Below, piece by piece: positions 1-7,773 of a DNA stretch of 21,263 nucleotides. The notes beneath the pieces were generated by a model that saw only the letters and a list, made by a program, of their open reading frames with translations, had not been told where the DNA came from and made no database searches. Positions within the stretch are counted from its first letter, which is position 1, and each line of letters begins with the position of its first letter. Location of the stretch: positions 1 to 21,263 of the forward strand of contig UPYT01000033.1 in the NCBI GenBank assembly GCA_900538475.1, in the 5' to 3' direction. The stretch comes from an uncultured Clostridium sp. Its GTDB lineage: Bacteria; Bacillota; Clostridia; Lachnospirales; Lachnospiraceae. Made by a program: the position numbers and the translations under genes.

Positions 1-33
1 CACGGTGTTAGGTCGTCGTTGGTTTAGCGTAGA

Positions 34-74
34 CGAAAAGAAACGGCGGCTCTGATTTCTCAAAACCGCCGCTT
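34..74 (-). terminator. Rho-independent terminator-like hairpin (minus strand)
   Basis: Read on the minus strand, AAGCGGCGG (74-66) pairs with CCGCCGTTT (49-41) over nine positions including one G-U pair. The loop is about 16 bases, and the stem runs directly into a T-rich tract (TTTCTTTTCG, 43-34). It is well placed to end leftward transcription from the kinase operon and the broken gene at 141-594. The plus-strand side lacks a T tract, so it is oriented. Confidence 0.5.
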
Positions 75-102
75 CATAGGCGCGTGGAAATGTGTCTGCT
101 TT

Positions 103-129
103 ACGACGGCTTTTTTCTTTTGCCGTCGT
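103..129. repeat. Perfect 8-bp inverted repeat with pyrimidine loop
   Basis: ACGACGGC (103-110) and GCCGTCGT (122-129) are exact inverted copies around an 11-base loop of T and one C. Neither strand continues into a T run, so it is a poor stand-alone terminator. It sits just past the stop at 141 and before the hairpin at 34-74, so the two may act together at the 3' end of leftward transcripts. Confidence 0.4.
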
Positions 130-140
130 CCGGCAGAATG

Positions 141-594
141 TTATTCAATATTCAATTCAATGTTTCCAGTAAAGTCCTCACACTCAATGCCGATATAATT
201 TCCACCAGCAGGAAATGTAATTGTGTCACTATAAGTTCTGGTTGCTTCAATCAAAGTGATTGCTTCATCCGATCCAGAAATCCAAAATACTTTTGCAGTA
301 CCTTCCATAATCTCCAAAGTGCAATCAATAGACAGCTCCTTACTGGCTTCTCTCTTTATGGAAGTTCCTCCGAACAAATACTCTGTATCTGAAAAATCCT
401 CATAGTTGACTGTATAGCTTCTGGTATAATCATTAATTCCTTTTTCTTTCGTACCTTGTAAGGATGAATTTCCGGTAAGCGCTATGGAACCAGCAGACTG
501 AACAATATAATCTGCTTCTATGTTTTCCACTTGCACACTTTGTTTAATCAAAGTGCAGAGTTCGTTATCATCATCTACAATCAATACTATTCAT
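141..594 (-). pseudogene. Chimeric remnant: response-regulator N-terminus joined to a lipoprotein-like tail
   Basis: Just after the kinase stop, a good ribosome site (GAAGGGTGGAG) precedes an ATG at 594, but that frame stops after seven codons. One base out of frame, from about 590, the sequence encodes IVLIVDDDNELCTLIKQSV, the classic beta-1/acidic pocket start of an OmpR-type receiver. The gene therefore looks like a second response regulator with a one-base frameshift. After about 28 receiver residues the protein changes character. The stretch AGSIALTGNSSLQ resembles the end of a lipoprotein signal peptide with Asn where the lipobox Cys should be. About 100 hydrophilic, beta-rich residues follow, ending FTGNIELNIE. 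The only start in the open frame is a TTG at 584 with no clear ribosome site. I infer a deletion that fused two genes; the C-terminal family is not recognised. A translated 147-residue protein from 584 cannot be excluded. Confidence 0.55.
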
Positions 595-626
595 ATAACT
601 CCACCCTTCAATAAATCCTATATTTC

Positions 627-1919
627 TTATTTCAATGACAATGTGAAAAAGAAGGATGCTCCTCCTCCTGTCGTATCTTCCATACCTAGCTTTCCATGCA
701 ACATCTGCGCCAGTTCCTTTGCAATGCTTAACCCCAGCCCAAAATGCGATTTATCCGTATGCGACTGGTCTGCACAATAAAACCGATCAAAAATAAACGG
801 TTTGTCCTTTTCTTCCACACCGATTCCATGATCTACAATCCAGAATGTCAATTCTTTTAAAGACACATCCACTCGAATCTGAATTTCTTTTCCTGCTGGA
901 CTATAATGCAATGCATTATCCAGATAGATACTAAGCAGCTGAAACAGCCGCTCTTGATCTGTCGTAATAGTTGGAAACAGATTTTCTCTCAGATCCAAAA
1001 CCAATTTTATCTTCTTTTTCATACACCGCAGCTCATAGGCTTCATACAAAGAAATCAGAAGTGTATCCACATTGACCTCAGAAGTATGGAGTGTCCATTT
1101 TTCTGCATCAGATGACGCTAGAAGAAGCATATCCTTAATTAAACGTGACATACGCATACACTCCGAATCAATAACTTTTAGATTTCCCTGAAATCCTTCG
1201 TTTTGTGCCTCATGCTGCATACTCTCTACATTGGCCACGATCACAGCCAGTGGTGCTTTTAGTTCATGAGAAGCCGAAGCAACAAATTCTTTCTGGCTCT
1301 GCAACATACGTTCCGTTGGCTCAAATGCTTTCTTCAATAGAAATCGGCTGACCAGGCTAACGCAAAGCAAGGTCAAAATCCAGACTGCAAGATACATCGG
1401 AAACTGTTCCAAAAGCATTTGAAATATGGGTCTCTGCTCATAAACCAGTATCAATGAATGATTTTTATCATCCTCAGAAGTAACATGTGTCAAATTGAGC
1501 AAGTATCTCTCATGATTATCACCTTCCACCTCAGACATTCCCTCTGAAACCGAAAGTTCTGCTGGATCACCGTCTCCTTCTGCCGAATAAGTAATGACCT
1601 GCATCCCCACATTATTCAGCTTCCCCTCAACATCCTCCAGACCATCTGCACTTTGATAGAGAAGCTCACCATATGCATCCGTCAATTTTGATGTTATAGA
1701 CATATCTTTCTCATAGGCAGGAAGAACTTCTTCAGGATCCGCTCCTTCTTTCTCCAACTGGCTGACGATTAAGGAGGTCATTCTCTGTAAAAGAGTTACT
1801 TGTTCTGCCTCACTTACTTTTACATGATTAGAAAAGGAAAATCCAATTACCCCTGTAACAATCGCCATGATTGTCACAACAAAGACTAAATGCAGTTTTC
1901 GATATAATTGCTTCAACAT
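627..1919 (-). CDS. Membrane sensor histidine kinase
   Basis: 430-residue two-component sensor that should autophosphorylate and pass phosphate to the regulator encoded just upstream. Membrane segments are at about residues 11-31 and 174-194, leaving about 140 residues outside the cell as sensor. No named sensor domain is recognised there. The cytoplasmic part has the H-box SHELKAPLAVI (His about 218), N-box YLDNALHYSP, G1 VDHGIGV, F-box FIFDRFY and G2 HFGLGLSIAKEL, so all catalytic boxes are intact. I chose ATG at 1919 over the in-frame GTG at 1928. TTGAGG lies eight bases before the ATG but touches the GTG, and the ATG overlaps the regulator stop as ATGTTGA, indicating translational coupling. 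It resembles kinases that guard antimicrobial-peptide or cell-envelope stress transporters, and the divergent ABC/peptidase operon fits that role. The ligand is unknown. Confidence 0.93.
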   Translation of the reverse strand: MLKQLYRKLHLVFVVTIMAIVTGVIGFSFSNHVKVSEAEQVTLLQRMTSLIVSQLEKEGADPEEVLPAYEKDMSITSKLTDAYGELLYQSADGLEDVEGKLNNVGMQVITYSAEGDGDPAELSVSEGMSEVEGDNHERYLLNLTHVTSEDDKNHSLILVYEQRPIFQMLLEQFPMYLAVWILTLLCVSLVSRFLLKKAFEPTERMLQSQKEFVASASHELKAPLAVIVANVESMQHEAQNEGFQGNLKVIDSECMRMSRLIKDMLLLASSDAEKWTLHTSEVNVDTLLISLYEAYELRCMKKKIKLVLDLRENLFPTITTDQERLFQLLSIYLDNALHYSPAGKEIQIRVDVSLKELTFWIVDHGIGVEEKDKPFIFDRFYCADQSHTDKSHFGLGLSIAKELAQMLHGKLGMEDTTGGGASFFFTLSLK

Positions 1920-2599
1920 AGACCGCACCTCAACTGATAGCCGCTTCCATAAATGGTTTTTATTTCACATATGCTGTTCAATTCCTTTAACCGTTTTCTA
2001 AGAAAGGAAATATAGTTATCTACATTTCCAGGTTCAATATCCGAATCAGTTCCCCAGACTTTTAGAACCAGTTGTTCTCTTGTCAGAAGAGTTTCTGGTG
2101 ATTTGAGCAAGGTGTACAAAAGTTCCGATTCCTTCGCTGTCAACAGGATTTCTTTTCCATTCGCCTGAAGTTTCCGGTTGGAATGTTCCAGTCTTAAATC
2201 CTGGTAGGTAAGAGTATCCTGTTCTTTCATTTCATGGGGTCTTCTAGTCAAAGCCCGTACTCTTGCCAATAATTCACGGATATAGAATGGCTTAACCAGA
2301 TAGTCATCTGCCCCACCATCCAGACCGTCAATCCGATCATCAATAGAGGACATCCCTGTAATAATGATTACCGGAATCGAAATGCCTTTTTTACGCATGG
2401 CTTTAATAATTGTCAAGCCATCAATAACTGGCAGCATCCGGTCGACAATCGCCAGATCATATCCAAATTCTATATTTAGTGCATAGAGAAGCCCTGTTTC
2501 TCCATCGTGGCAGCAATCCACCATATAATCATTTTTCAGGAGTTCCTGCTTCATTGCTAAACTCAGCTCTATATCATCTTCCAATATAAGTATCTTCAC
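1913..2599 (-). CDS. OmpR-family response regulator
   Basis: 228-residue DNA-binding response regulator. The receiver (residues 1-115) has the acidic pair at E8/D9, phospho-acceptor D53 in IVDRMLP, T81 in IIITG and K103 in LVKPF. The C-terminal winged helix (about 130-225) has the usual ending of a recognition helix (NVDNYISFLRKRL) and a hairpin wing (IKTIYGSGYQL). It starts with GTG at 2599 behind AAGGG at a normal distance, and overlaps the kinase gene by seven bases. The 11-bp-spaced repeats at 2656-2713 are the spacing expected for tandem binding of this family. I infer that it controls its own promoter and the rightward operon. Confidence 0.95.
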   Translation of the reverse strand: MKILILEDDIELSLAMKQELLKNDYMVDCCHDGETGLLYALNIEFGYDLAIVDRMLPVIDGLTIIKAMRKKGISIPVIIITGMSSIDDRIDGLDGGADDYLVKPFYIRELLARVRALTRRPHEMKEQDTLTYQDLRLEHSNRKLQANGKEILLTAKESELLYTLLKSPETLLTREQLVLKVWGTDSDIEPGNVDNYISFLRKRLKELNSICEIKTIYGSGYQLRCGLC

Positions 2600-2629
2600 G
2601 ATAAATCATCCCTTTCTTTTTCACGGTTT

Positions 2630-2635
2630 AGTATA
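2630..2635 (-). promoter_or_regulatory. Extended -10 element for the regulator/kinase operon
   Basis: On the minus strand, TGATATACT supplies a TGn extension plus TATACT, about 30 bases before the regulator's GTG. No good -35 hexamer lies 17 bases upstream. Instead the CTCTAAAA repeats at 2656-2674 cover that place, as at promoters that need an activator. Confidence 0.5.
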
Positions 2636-2655
2636 TCAAATATAACAAAGAAAAT

Positions 2656-2713
2656 CTCTAAAAGTCCTCTAAAAATCCATCAAAATCTTTCTTTTTCTTA
2701 GAGGAGTTTTAGA
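2656..2713. promoter_or_regulatory. Two facing pairs of CTCTAAAA-like half-sites, putative regulator operator
   Basis: CTCTAAAA occurs at 2656-2663 and 2667-2674, an 11-bp period. The block TCTAAAAGTCCTCTAA (2657-2672) has a near-exact inverted copy, TTAGAGGAGTTTTAGA (2698-2713), matching at 15 of 16 positions, with 25 bases between. The second copy also has an 11-bp period. Tandem half-sites one helical turn apart are typical for OmpR-family dimers. The two arms overlap the -35 regions of both divergent promoters, so the regulator encoded at 1913-2599 is the obvious ligand. The layout is seen directly; the binding is inferred. Confidence 0.65.
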
Positions 2714-2733
2714 TAAGTTTTTGAATAAAATGG

Positions 2734-2739
2734 TATGCA
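2734..2739 (+). promoter_or_regulatory. Extended -10 element for the nine-gene operon
   Basis: TGGTATGCA gives a TGn extension followed by TATGCA. It lies within one base of the mirror position of the leftward -10 about the operator centre near 2685. A strong -35 is missing; operator bases occupy that site. An alternative, TAAAAT at 2726-2731, is possible but lacks the TGn. Confidence 0.4.
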
Positions 2740-2763
2740 GAAAACAGCAAAGGAGGAACTCAA

Positions 2764-3675
2764 TTGGACTCTCAACAACGACCTCGAAAACGGCGGAGAA
2801 AATCCCATAGTCGAAACATCCACCGCATAATATTAGGTCTGTCACTTATTTCGGTTATCAGCATATGTGCCGTCCGTCTTTTTTACAAGAACCGATCTGC
2901 CCCACCACCTAGTTCAGATTCTGACTGTATGGTCATAGCGGCGGATGGAAATAGCAATGCATCCGATACTCCGACAGAAGATTCTACGGATGCGGATCTG
3001 CTACAGACCCTACAGACATTGAAAAAACAGGAGCCAAAAATACAGGACATTATCGATCACTTTCAGGAATACCCCTCCGAACTCCTCGAAATGTTATCCA
3101 AAAATCTGGATATGTTGGACTTTGTGTTGGAGTATCCCAATAAAAAAGGAGAGGTTTTCTCTGATACCATCGGTGATGTAAAACTTGGAACCTATCCGCT
3201 CCTTCTGCAATACGATCCACGATGGGGATACGCATTCTATGGAGACGATGTAATAGCGGTAAACGGATGTGGTCCTACTTGCCTGTCTATGGTAATTGCT
3301 GGTCTAACCGGCAAAAACACCATTACCCCCTATACAATAGCCAGCTATGCCACGCAGCAAGGGTATTATGCCCCAGATTCGGGCACCAGCTGGTCTCTGA
3401 TGAGCGATGGTGCATCCCATTTCGGTATTATCGGAGAAGAATTGACTCTCTCTCAATCAGCAATGGAAAACGCCTTGTCATCTGGACAGCCAATCATCTG
3501 CAGTATGCGTCCCGGTGATTTTACAACAACTGGGCATTTCATTGTTATCACGGGACTCAAGGATGGAAAATTTATCATAAAGGATCCAAACAGTAAAGAG
3601 CGAAGCAATCAGCTTTGGGATTATCAAACACTGGAACATCAAATTAGTAATCTATGGGCATTTCAAGCCTTATAG
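2764..3675 (+). CDS. Membrane-anchored C39-like (PF13529-type) cysteine peptidase
   Basis: 303 residues and first gene of the operon. A very basic N-terminus (RPRKRRRKSHSR) precedes one membrane segment at about residues 21-40. Next come a low-complexity Ser/Asp/Thr linker and a helical region at about 80-125. A papain-like domain fills about 145-303, with VNGCGPTC (Cys169, second Cys173), TGHFIVI (His258) and IKDPNS (Asp274) as the expected Cys-His-Asp set. The catalytic domain should face outside. This is the stand-alone C39_2 type, not the leader-cutting domain of a bacteriocin exporter, since no ABC part is attached. It starts with TTG at 2764 behind AAAGGAGG at seven bases. Substrate unknown; a peptide, a lipoprotein or the wall are options. 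Next to a peptide-type ABC system, peptide processing is plausible but inferred. Confidence 0.85.
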   Translation: MDSQQRPRKRRRKSHSRNIHRIILGLSLISVISICAVRLFYKNRSAPPPSSDSDCMVIAADGNSNASDTPTEDSTDADLLQTLQTLKKQEPKIQDIIDHFQEYPSELLEMLSKNLDMLDFVLEYPNKKGEVFSDTIGDVKLGTYPLLLQYDPRWGYAFYGDDVIAVNGCGPTCLSMVIAGLTGKNTITPYTIASYATQQGYYAPDSGTSWSLMSDGASHFGIIGEELTLSQSAMENALSSGQPIICSMRPGDFTTTGHFIVITGLKDGKFIIKDPNSKERSNQLWDYQTLEHQISNLWAFQAL

Positions 3676-3699
3676 AAATAACAGAAAGGTGGATATCAC

Positions 3700-4227
3700 A
3701 TGAAACACACAAAAATAACAGTAGGATTCGCAACTCTCTTATGTATTTTCTCATTGGCTGGGTGTCAGGGTAAACCTCAGAATCAGCCTGTTAAGGCAGA
3801 AACCGAAATGCAGCAGACCGGTGCTGTATCTGAGCCCCAAACAGAACAAGCTCAACAGGAATCCTCAGAAACACATCCAAACAATGTGCCTGCCAATGCA
3901 GAAGAATTACTGGATTCTGCCACTACCTCTGGTGAGGTAACTGCTTTTTCCGATACGGGGCTGACCCTTAACCCGCTCTCAGTAACGGATGCCGGGGCTG
4001 CCATCATGGCCGTTGATTCAGAAAATGCGGAAAATCTCCTTACTGTCAACTATCTGGAAAACTGCACGTTTCAGCTTGCCCGCATCAACCAATCTACCGG
4101 AGCACTTGCACTGGAAACCGCAAGTGCCGCAGATATCAAAAAAGAAACATCTATCGCTGTCTATGGTGAAGCAGACGAATCCGGAGCGATTCTGGCCAAG
4201 CAGATTTTCCTGATCCGTTACGAATAA
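3700..4227 (+). CDS. Secreted lipoprotein, putative transporter accessory
   Basis: 175 residues with a clear lipoprotein signal: MKHTK, a hydrophobic core, then LAGC with the lipid-carrying Cys at about residue 22. A Gln/Glu/Thr-rich linker (about 25-65) follows, then a compact domain of about 100 residues starting SGEVTAFSDTGLTL and ending ESGAILAKQIFLIRYE. That pattern is like small beta-barrel domains of the DUF5666 kind, though I only see a resemblance. The ribosome site AGAAAGGTGG precedes ATG 3700, 24 bases after the peptidase gene and 17 before the first permease gene. Position suggests a surface partner of the FtsX/ATPase complex encoded downstream; no direct evidence for function. 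Confidence 0.8.
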   Translation: MKHTKITVGFATLLCIFSLAGCQGKPQNQPVKAETEMQQTGAVSEPQTEQAQQESSETHPNNVPANAEELLDSATTSGEVTAFSDTGLTLNPLSVTDAGAAIMAVDSENAENLLTVNYLENCTFQLARINQSTGALALETASAADIKKETSIAVYGEADESGAILAKQIFLIRYE

Positions 4228-4244
4228 GCAGGGAGGAAACTATC

Positions 4245-5462
4245 ATGTCATTTTATCACAGAGCCTGCTTATACCTGTTCCGCAAACGGTCAAAAACTGT
4301 TTTATTATTTCTGATCCTTTTACTGGTAAACAGTATGATCCTCGGCACTGTCATGATTCTTCATGCCGCCCAAACAACCAAAGTGTCTATGCAGGAAAAA
4401 TCAAAGGCGAAAGCAGTCTGTGAGATCACGCAGGATACATACCAGCTTTCCAGTCAGGATATTTCTGCTGCAACACAGCTGCCTCATGTCACATTCCTGA
4501 ACCGTCATGCAGAAAGCCCAGGTTATCTTTCCGATTTCTTACCCATTACAGCCAGTGATTCTCAGAAACCGGAAAATTCACAGATTCGTTTAACCGCTTA
4601 TGACGATTTAGAAAAAGATGGTCCCTTTGCCACACAGAACTATCGCCTGACCGGTGGAAAACTGATCAATCCGCAGTCTGATTCCAGTGCAGTCATAAAT
4701 GAAACATTTGCCACAATCAATGGTATTTCCATCGGAGATCGGATTCGTCTGGAAAATGAGCATGGAAAAACCATTTCCGCAACCGTCTGTGGCCTGTTTC
4801 TTTCCGGAAATGAACACCAACAGGACAATACTCTGAATTCCCTGTACCGTATCGAAAATCAGATTTTTATCGATGCCAAATCCTATATAACCCTATTCGG
4901 TGCCGATCGGTTTAACCGATTGATTGTTTATACCGATCAGCCAGAGCAGACAGAGACTCTGGCTGAGAAACTGCAGGAATTGTTGGGAGAAAAGGCAAAG
5001 GTTACATCCTCCGATCTCTTATACCAGCAGATGAAATCCCCTCTGGAACAGATCATTCGGATTACAAAGCTTATGATGACCTTCACACTTTTATCCGGAA
5101 CCGTTATTGTTTCTCTAATCCTATGTATGTGGATGAGAAGCCGTCAAAGAGAAATGGCTGTACTTATCAGTCTGGGAGAGTCCAAGGGAACCATCTTTCT
5201 CCAGACCTTTCTGGAATCTGTCATGATCTTTCTCCTGGCTGCCATAGGATCCTGCTGTCTTGGAACGCTCAGTGCCAATGTACTGCAGACCATCCTTTCA
5301 GCTTCGGAACCCACGCTTGTCATGACACCAAGCCTTCAGACGAAGGAAATTGCCACTCTGTTTGCAGCTGGCAGCCTGGTAATTTTGACCGCAGTGCTTC
5401 TATCTCTGGTTCCCGTTTTAACTACCAACCCGAAAGATATTTTATCCAGAATGGAGGGATAA
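4245..5462 (+). CDS. FtsX/MacB-type ABC permease, first subunit
   Basis: 405-residue permease of the FtsX-like superfamily. One membrane segment lies near the N-terminus (about 18-40), with an extracellular domain of about 225 residues after it. Three more membrane segments are packed in the last 140 residues (around 275-297, 320-345 and 375-397). The cytoplasmic loop SRQREMAVLISLGESKGTIF is the usual coupling region between TM2 and TM3. Such permeases do not usually form a channel; they transmit ATPase motion to outer-face partners or extract membrane-bound molecules. AGGGAGG lies nine bases before ATG 4245. The stop is followed after one base by the next permease gene, so the two probably form a heterodimer. 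Confidence 0.9.
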   Translation: MSFYHRACLYLFRKRSKTVLLFLILLLVNSMILGTVMILHAAQTTKVSMQEKSKAKAVCEITQDTYQLSSQDISAATQLPHVTFLNRHAESPGYLSDFLPITASDSQKPENSQIRLTAYDDLEKDGPFATQNYRLTGGKLINPQSDSSAVINETFATINGISIGDRIRLENEHGKTISATVCGLFLSGNEHQQDNTLNSLYRIENQIFIDAKSYITLFGADRFNRLIVYTDQPEQTETLAEKLQELLGEKAKVTSSDLLYQQMKSPLEQIIRITKLMMTFTLLSGTVIVSLILCMWMRSRQREMAVLISLGESKGTIFLQTFLESVMIFLLAAIGSCCLGTLSANVLQTILSASEPTLVMTPSLQTKEIATLFAAGSLVILTAVLLSLVPVLTTNPKDILSRMEG

Positions 5463-5463
5463 T

Positions 5464-6912
5464 GTGAATCCATTTCAAAGAGCCATCCGCTCTTGTCTCA
5501 GAAAACCAATCAAAAGCCTCCTTCTGCTTCTTGTAATTGGTACAATCAGTCTTCTGTTTCTGTCAGGTATGGCAAGCCGTTCTGCTAATATTGCGGCAAA
5601 AGACAGCACCCGGCAGGCAATCGGGGCTGGCTTCCTGTTAGAAGGAAACCCGGAGAATCGAAGCAAACGTCTTCAGGAAGCGTTTGAGGTAATTGAAGAA
5701 ACGTTCGGAGTCGGACAAAGCGGCAGTTATCAAGGCGTTCATGCAGAAACGATCATCAGCAATGGGCAGCCCTCCGGATATGTATGGACGGATCATTCTT
5801 TTGAATCTCTTGTCCGGGAAGATATTGAAAAAATAGCCGCTGCTTCCGGAATCTCTGATTACAATATTACAACGGTTCCAACTCCTGTAAAACCAGAGGG
5901 TTTTTCCCGTATTGAAGATCCAGACAAAGACCAAACCCTTGATCCTAAAGGTATTTCCCTGGTAGGGAACCGAACAATGAGTCTGGATTCCAATGTCTTA
6001 AATGGAATCGTAACGATAAAAGATGGACGTATGACTGTTTCCCAAGACCAGGATGTTTGTGTAATATCAGAAGAACTTGCCCTTTTAAATCATCTTACAG
6101 TCGGTGACCGGATCGGCTTTTCCCCTGTTAAGCAGGAAGGTCCCATCCAATATGCAGAGATTGTAGGGACCTATCAGGTCAGGGAACCTATGACTCCTTA
6201 TATGTCCGGCGATACCTACCGCTCCGAAAATATTATTTTTACAAATCTGGACTTTCCGGCAAAAGCAGAACAGGATTCCCCTCTGTTTGAAAAAGCCTAC
6301 TTCAAAGTCGAACAGGTTGATGAATACGAAGCAGTGAAGAAACGAATCCAACAGACTGACATCAACTGGGAGCGGTATGATCTGATTGATAACAATGGAA
6401 ACCTGGATACTATGGCATCCAATTTTAATGACCTGGAGCATATCAGCCAAATGCTTTTACTGATTATTGCCAGTGCCAGTTTCATTATCTTATCATTTAT
6501 TTTTGTTTTCTGGATGAAAAGCCGAACTCATGAAATAGGAGTCCTGATGTCCTTGGGAATCTCAAAGCTAGAAATCCTTTTTCAAATGATCCTAGAGGCC
6601 TTTCTCATCGGAATTGTTGCTGTCAGCCTTTCTTTTCTGGCCGCTCCCATAGCTGCCAAAACTGCAGCTGAATACTTGGTCGTTCAACAGGAGCAGCAGG
6701 CACAGCTTCAAGAAGAGCAAACAGCAAATCAAATACAGACTGAATATGTTGCCCCAGAACTGACAGTAACGGATGTACAGATATCTCTGTCTCCATCTAT
6801 GTTCTGTGCCGATGGCATCAGCATCGCACTATTAACCTTATCATCTGTTTCTCTTGCAGGAGTTACAATATTCCGCAAAAAGCCAAGAGAAATCCTGAGC
6901 GAAATGAGTTAG
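5464..6912 (+). CDS. FtsX/MacB-type ABC permease, second subunit
   Basis: 482-residue partner of the preceding permease with the same 1+3 membrane layout: N-terminal segment about 17-37, then about 290 extracellular residues, with three segments near 335-355, 378-400 and 450-470. The coupling loop KSRTHEIGVLMSLGISKLEI matches the family. Unusually, the outer loop between the last two segments carries a Gln/Glu-rich insert (QQEQQAQLQEEQTANQIQ), likely coiled-coil or flexible, which the first subunit lacks. The start is GTG 5464 directly behind GGAGGG. An ATG two bases earlier hits a stop at once. Translation is coupled to the upstream gene. Confidence 0.9.
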   Translation: MNPFQRAIRSCLRKPIKSLLLLLVIGTISLLFLSGMASRSANIAAKDSTRQAIGAGFLLEGNPENRSKRLQEAFEVIEETFGVGQSGSYQGVHAETIISNGQPSGYVWTDHSFESLVREDIEKIAAASGISDYNITTVPTPVKPEGFSRIEDPDKDQTLDPKGISLVGNRTMSLDSNVLNGIVTIKDGRMTVSQDQDVCVISEELALLNHLTVGDRIGFSPVKQEGPIQYAEIVGTYQVREPMTPYMSGDTYRSENIIFTNLDFPAKAEQDSPLFEKAYFKVEQVDEYEAVKKRIQQTDINWERYDLIDNNGNLDTMASNFNDLEHISQMLLLIIASASFIILSFIFVFWMKSRTHEIGVLMSLGISKLEILFQMILEAFLIGIVAVSLSFLAAPIAAKTAAEYLVVQQEQQAQLQEEQTANQIQTEYVAPELTVTDVQISLSPSMFCADGISIALLTLSSVSLAGVTIFRKKPREILSEMS

Positions 6913-6927
6913 TTAGGAGGTCTTGCA

Positions 6928-7554
6928 ATGATTTTGGAAGCAAACCATATAAGTTACACTTACCGAACGCAAAAAAACATCCCTGTACTGCACCAAATAT
7001 CTGCTGAATTTGAAGCAGGCAAATTTTATTCCATCATAGGCTCCAGTGGTTCCGGAAAAACCACCTTTCTCTCCCTTCTTGCCGGACTGGATACTCCTAA
7101 CGAAGGAGTGATCCAGTATGACGGGGAGGATATCCAGAAATGTGGTCTTAATTTCCATCGTAAACACCATATTTCTCTGGTATTCCAAAACTATAACCTG
7201 ATTGATTATCTTACTGCTCAGGAAAATATAAAGCTGGGTGGGAATAAAGATCCCAGAGAACTTCTCACCAAAGTAAATATTCCACAGGATGCCTGGAACC
7301 GGAATGTCCTCCAGCTATCCGGCGGTCAGCAGCAAAGAGTGGCGATTGCCCGTGCTCTGGCAAGCGAAGCAAAGGTTCTTCTTGCTGATGAACCAACTGG
7401 GAACCTGGATGAAACCACAACGGAAGAAATTATTGAACTCTTAAAACAAACCGCCCATGAACTTGGAAAATGTGTCATCGTTGTCACCCACAGCAGAGAA
7501 GTTGCCCAGGCAGCCGATCACATTTTGAAACTGGACCATGGAACCTTGCTATAA
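6928..7554 (+). CDS. MacB/LolD-type ABC ATPase
   Basis: 208-residue ATPase for the two FtsX-type permeases. Walker A GSSGSGKT is at residues 38-45, the Q-loop in LVFQNYNLI, signature LSGGQQQR from 130, Walker B VLLADEP with the catalytic Glu at 155, D-loop GNLDE and the switch His in VVTHS. All are intact, and the length is about normal for this compact class. TTAGGAGG precedes ATG 6928, 15 bases after the second permease stop. In Gram-positive bacteria such ATPase/FtsX sets, when beside a two-component system, commonly respond to antimicrobial peptides; that role is inferred here. Confidence 0.95.
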   Translation: MILEANHISYTYRTQKNIPVLHQISAEFEAGKFYSIIGSSGSGKTTFLSLLAGLDTPNEGVIQYDGEDIQKCGLNFHRKHHISLVFQNYNLIDYLTAQENIKLGGNKDPRELLTKVNIPQDAWNRNVLQLSGGQQQRVAIARALASEAKVLLADEPTGNLDETTTEEIIELLKQTAHELGKCVIVVTHSREVAQAADHILKLDHGTLL

Positions 7555-7580
7555 CATATCATCTGAAAGAGAGGCCGCAT

Positions 7581-7769
7581 ATGACAAAAGAAACCCCAAA
7601 TACCATTCCATCCAACTATATTCCTGGTCAGGATCCATTGGATGATTATATTGCAAAGCACTTAAAAGCTGCCGCTGATTCCATCCCACTGAGTGATGAT
7701 GTGAAATGTAGGGTAGACCAAAAACTGTCTGACCTAAAAATACAGGAATCTAAAAACGAAAGGATATAG
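7581..7769 (+). CDS. Small 62-residue protein between the two ABC modules
   Basis: Starts MTKETPNTIPSNYIPGQ behind AAAGAGAGG at ATG 7581 and ends four bases before the next ATPase gene, so it is almost certainly translated. It has no signal peptide, membrane segment or double-Gly leader, and a single Cys, so it does not look like a bacteriocin precursor. The segment KAAADSIPLSDDVKCRVDQKL resembles the cytoplasmic N-terminus of some membrane anti-sigma factors. Without a membrane part it could be a truncated relative or a small regulator. Function not recognised. Confidence 0.65.
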   Translation: MTKETPNTIPSNYIPGQDPLDDYIAKHLKAAADSIPLSDDVKCRVDQKLSDLKIQESKNERI

Positions 7770-7773
7770 CGAT

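Noticed and set aside
2..55. Open plus-strand frame at the left edge, ending VDEKKRRL
   Set aside because: It could be the tail of a gene that begins outside the window, but 17 residues without a recognisable motif are too little to support it.
627..2599. Assignment of the two-component pair as VanR/VanS
   Set aside because: No van resistance genes are present. The divergent target is an ABC/peptidase operon, and Tn1549-like context alone is not enough.
2764..3675. Bacteriocin exporter processing peptidase
   Set aside because: The domain is a separate C39_2-like protein with its own anchor. No double-Gly precursor peptide was found in the operon.
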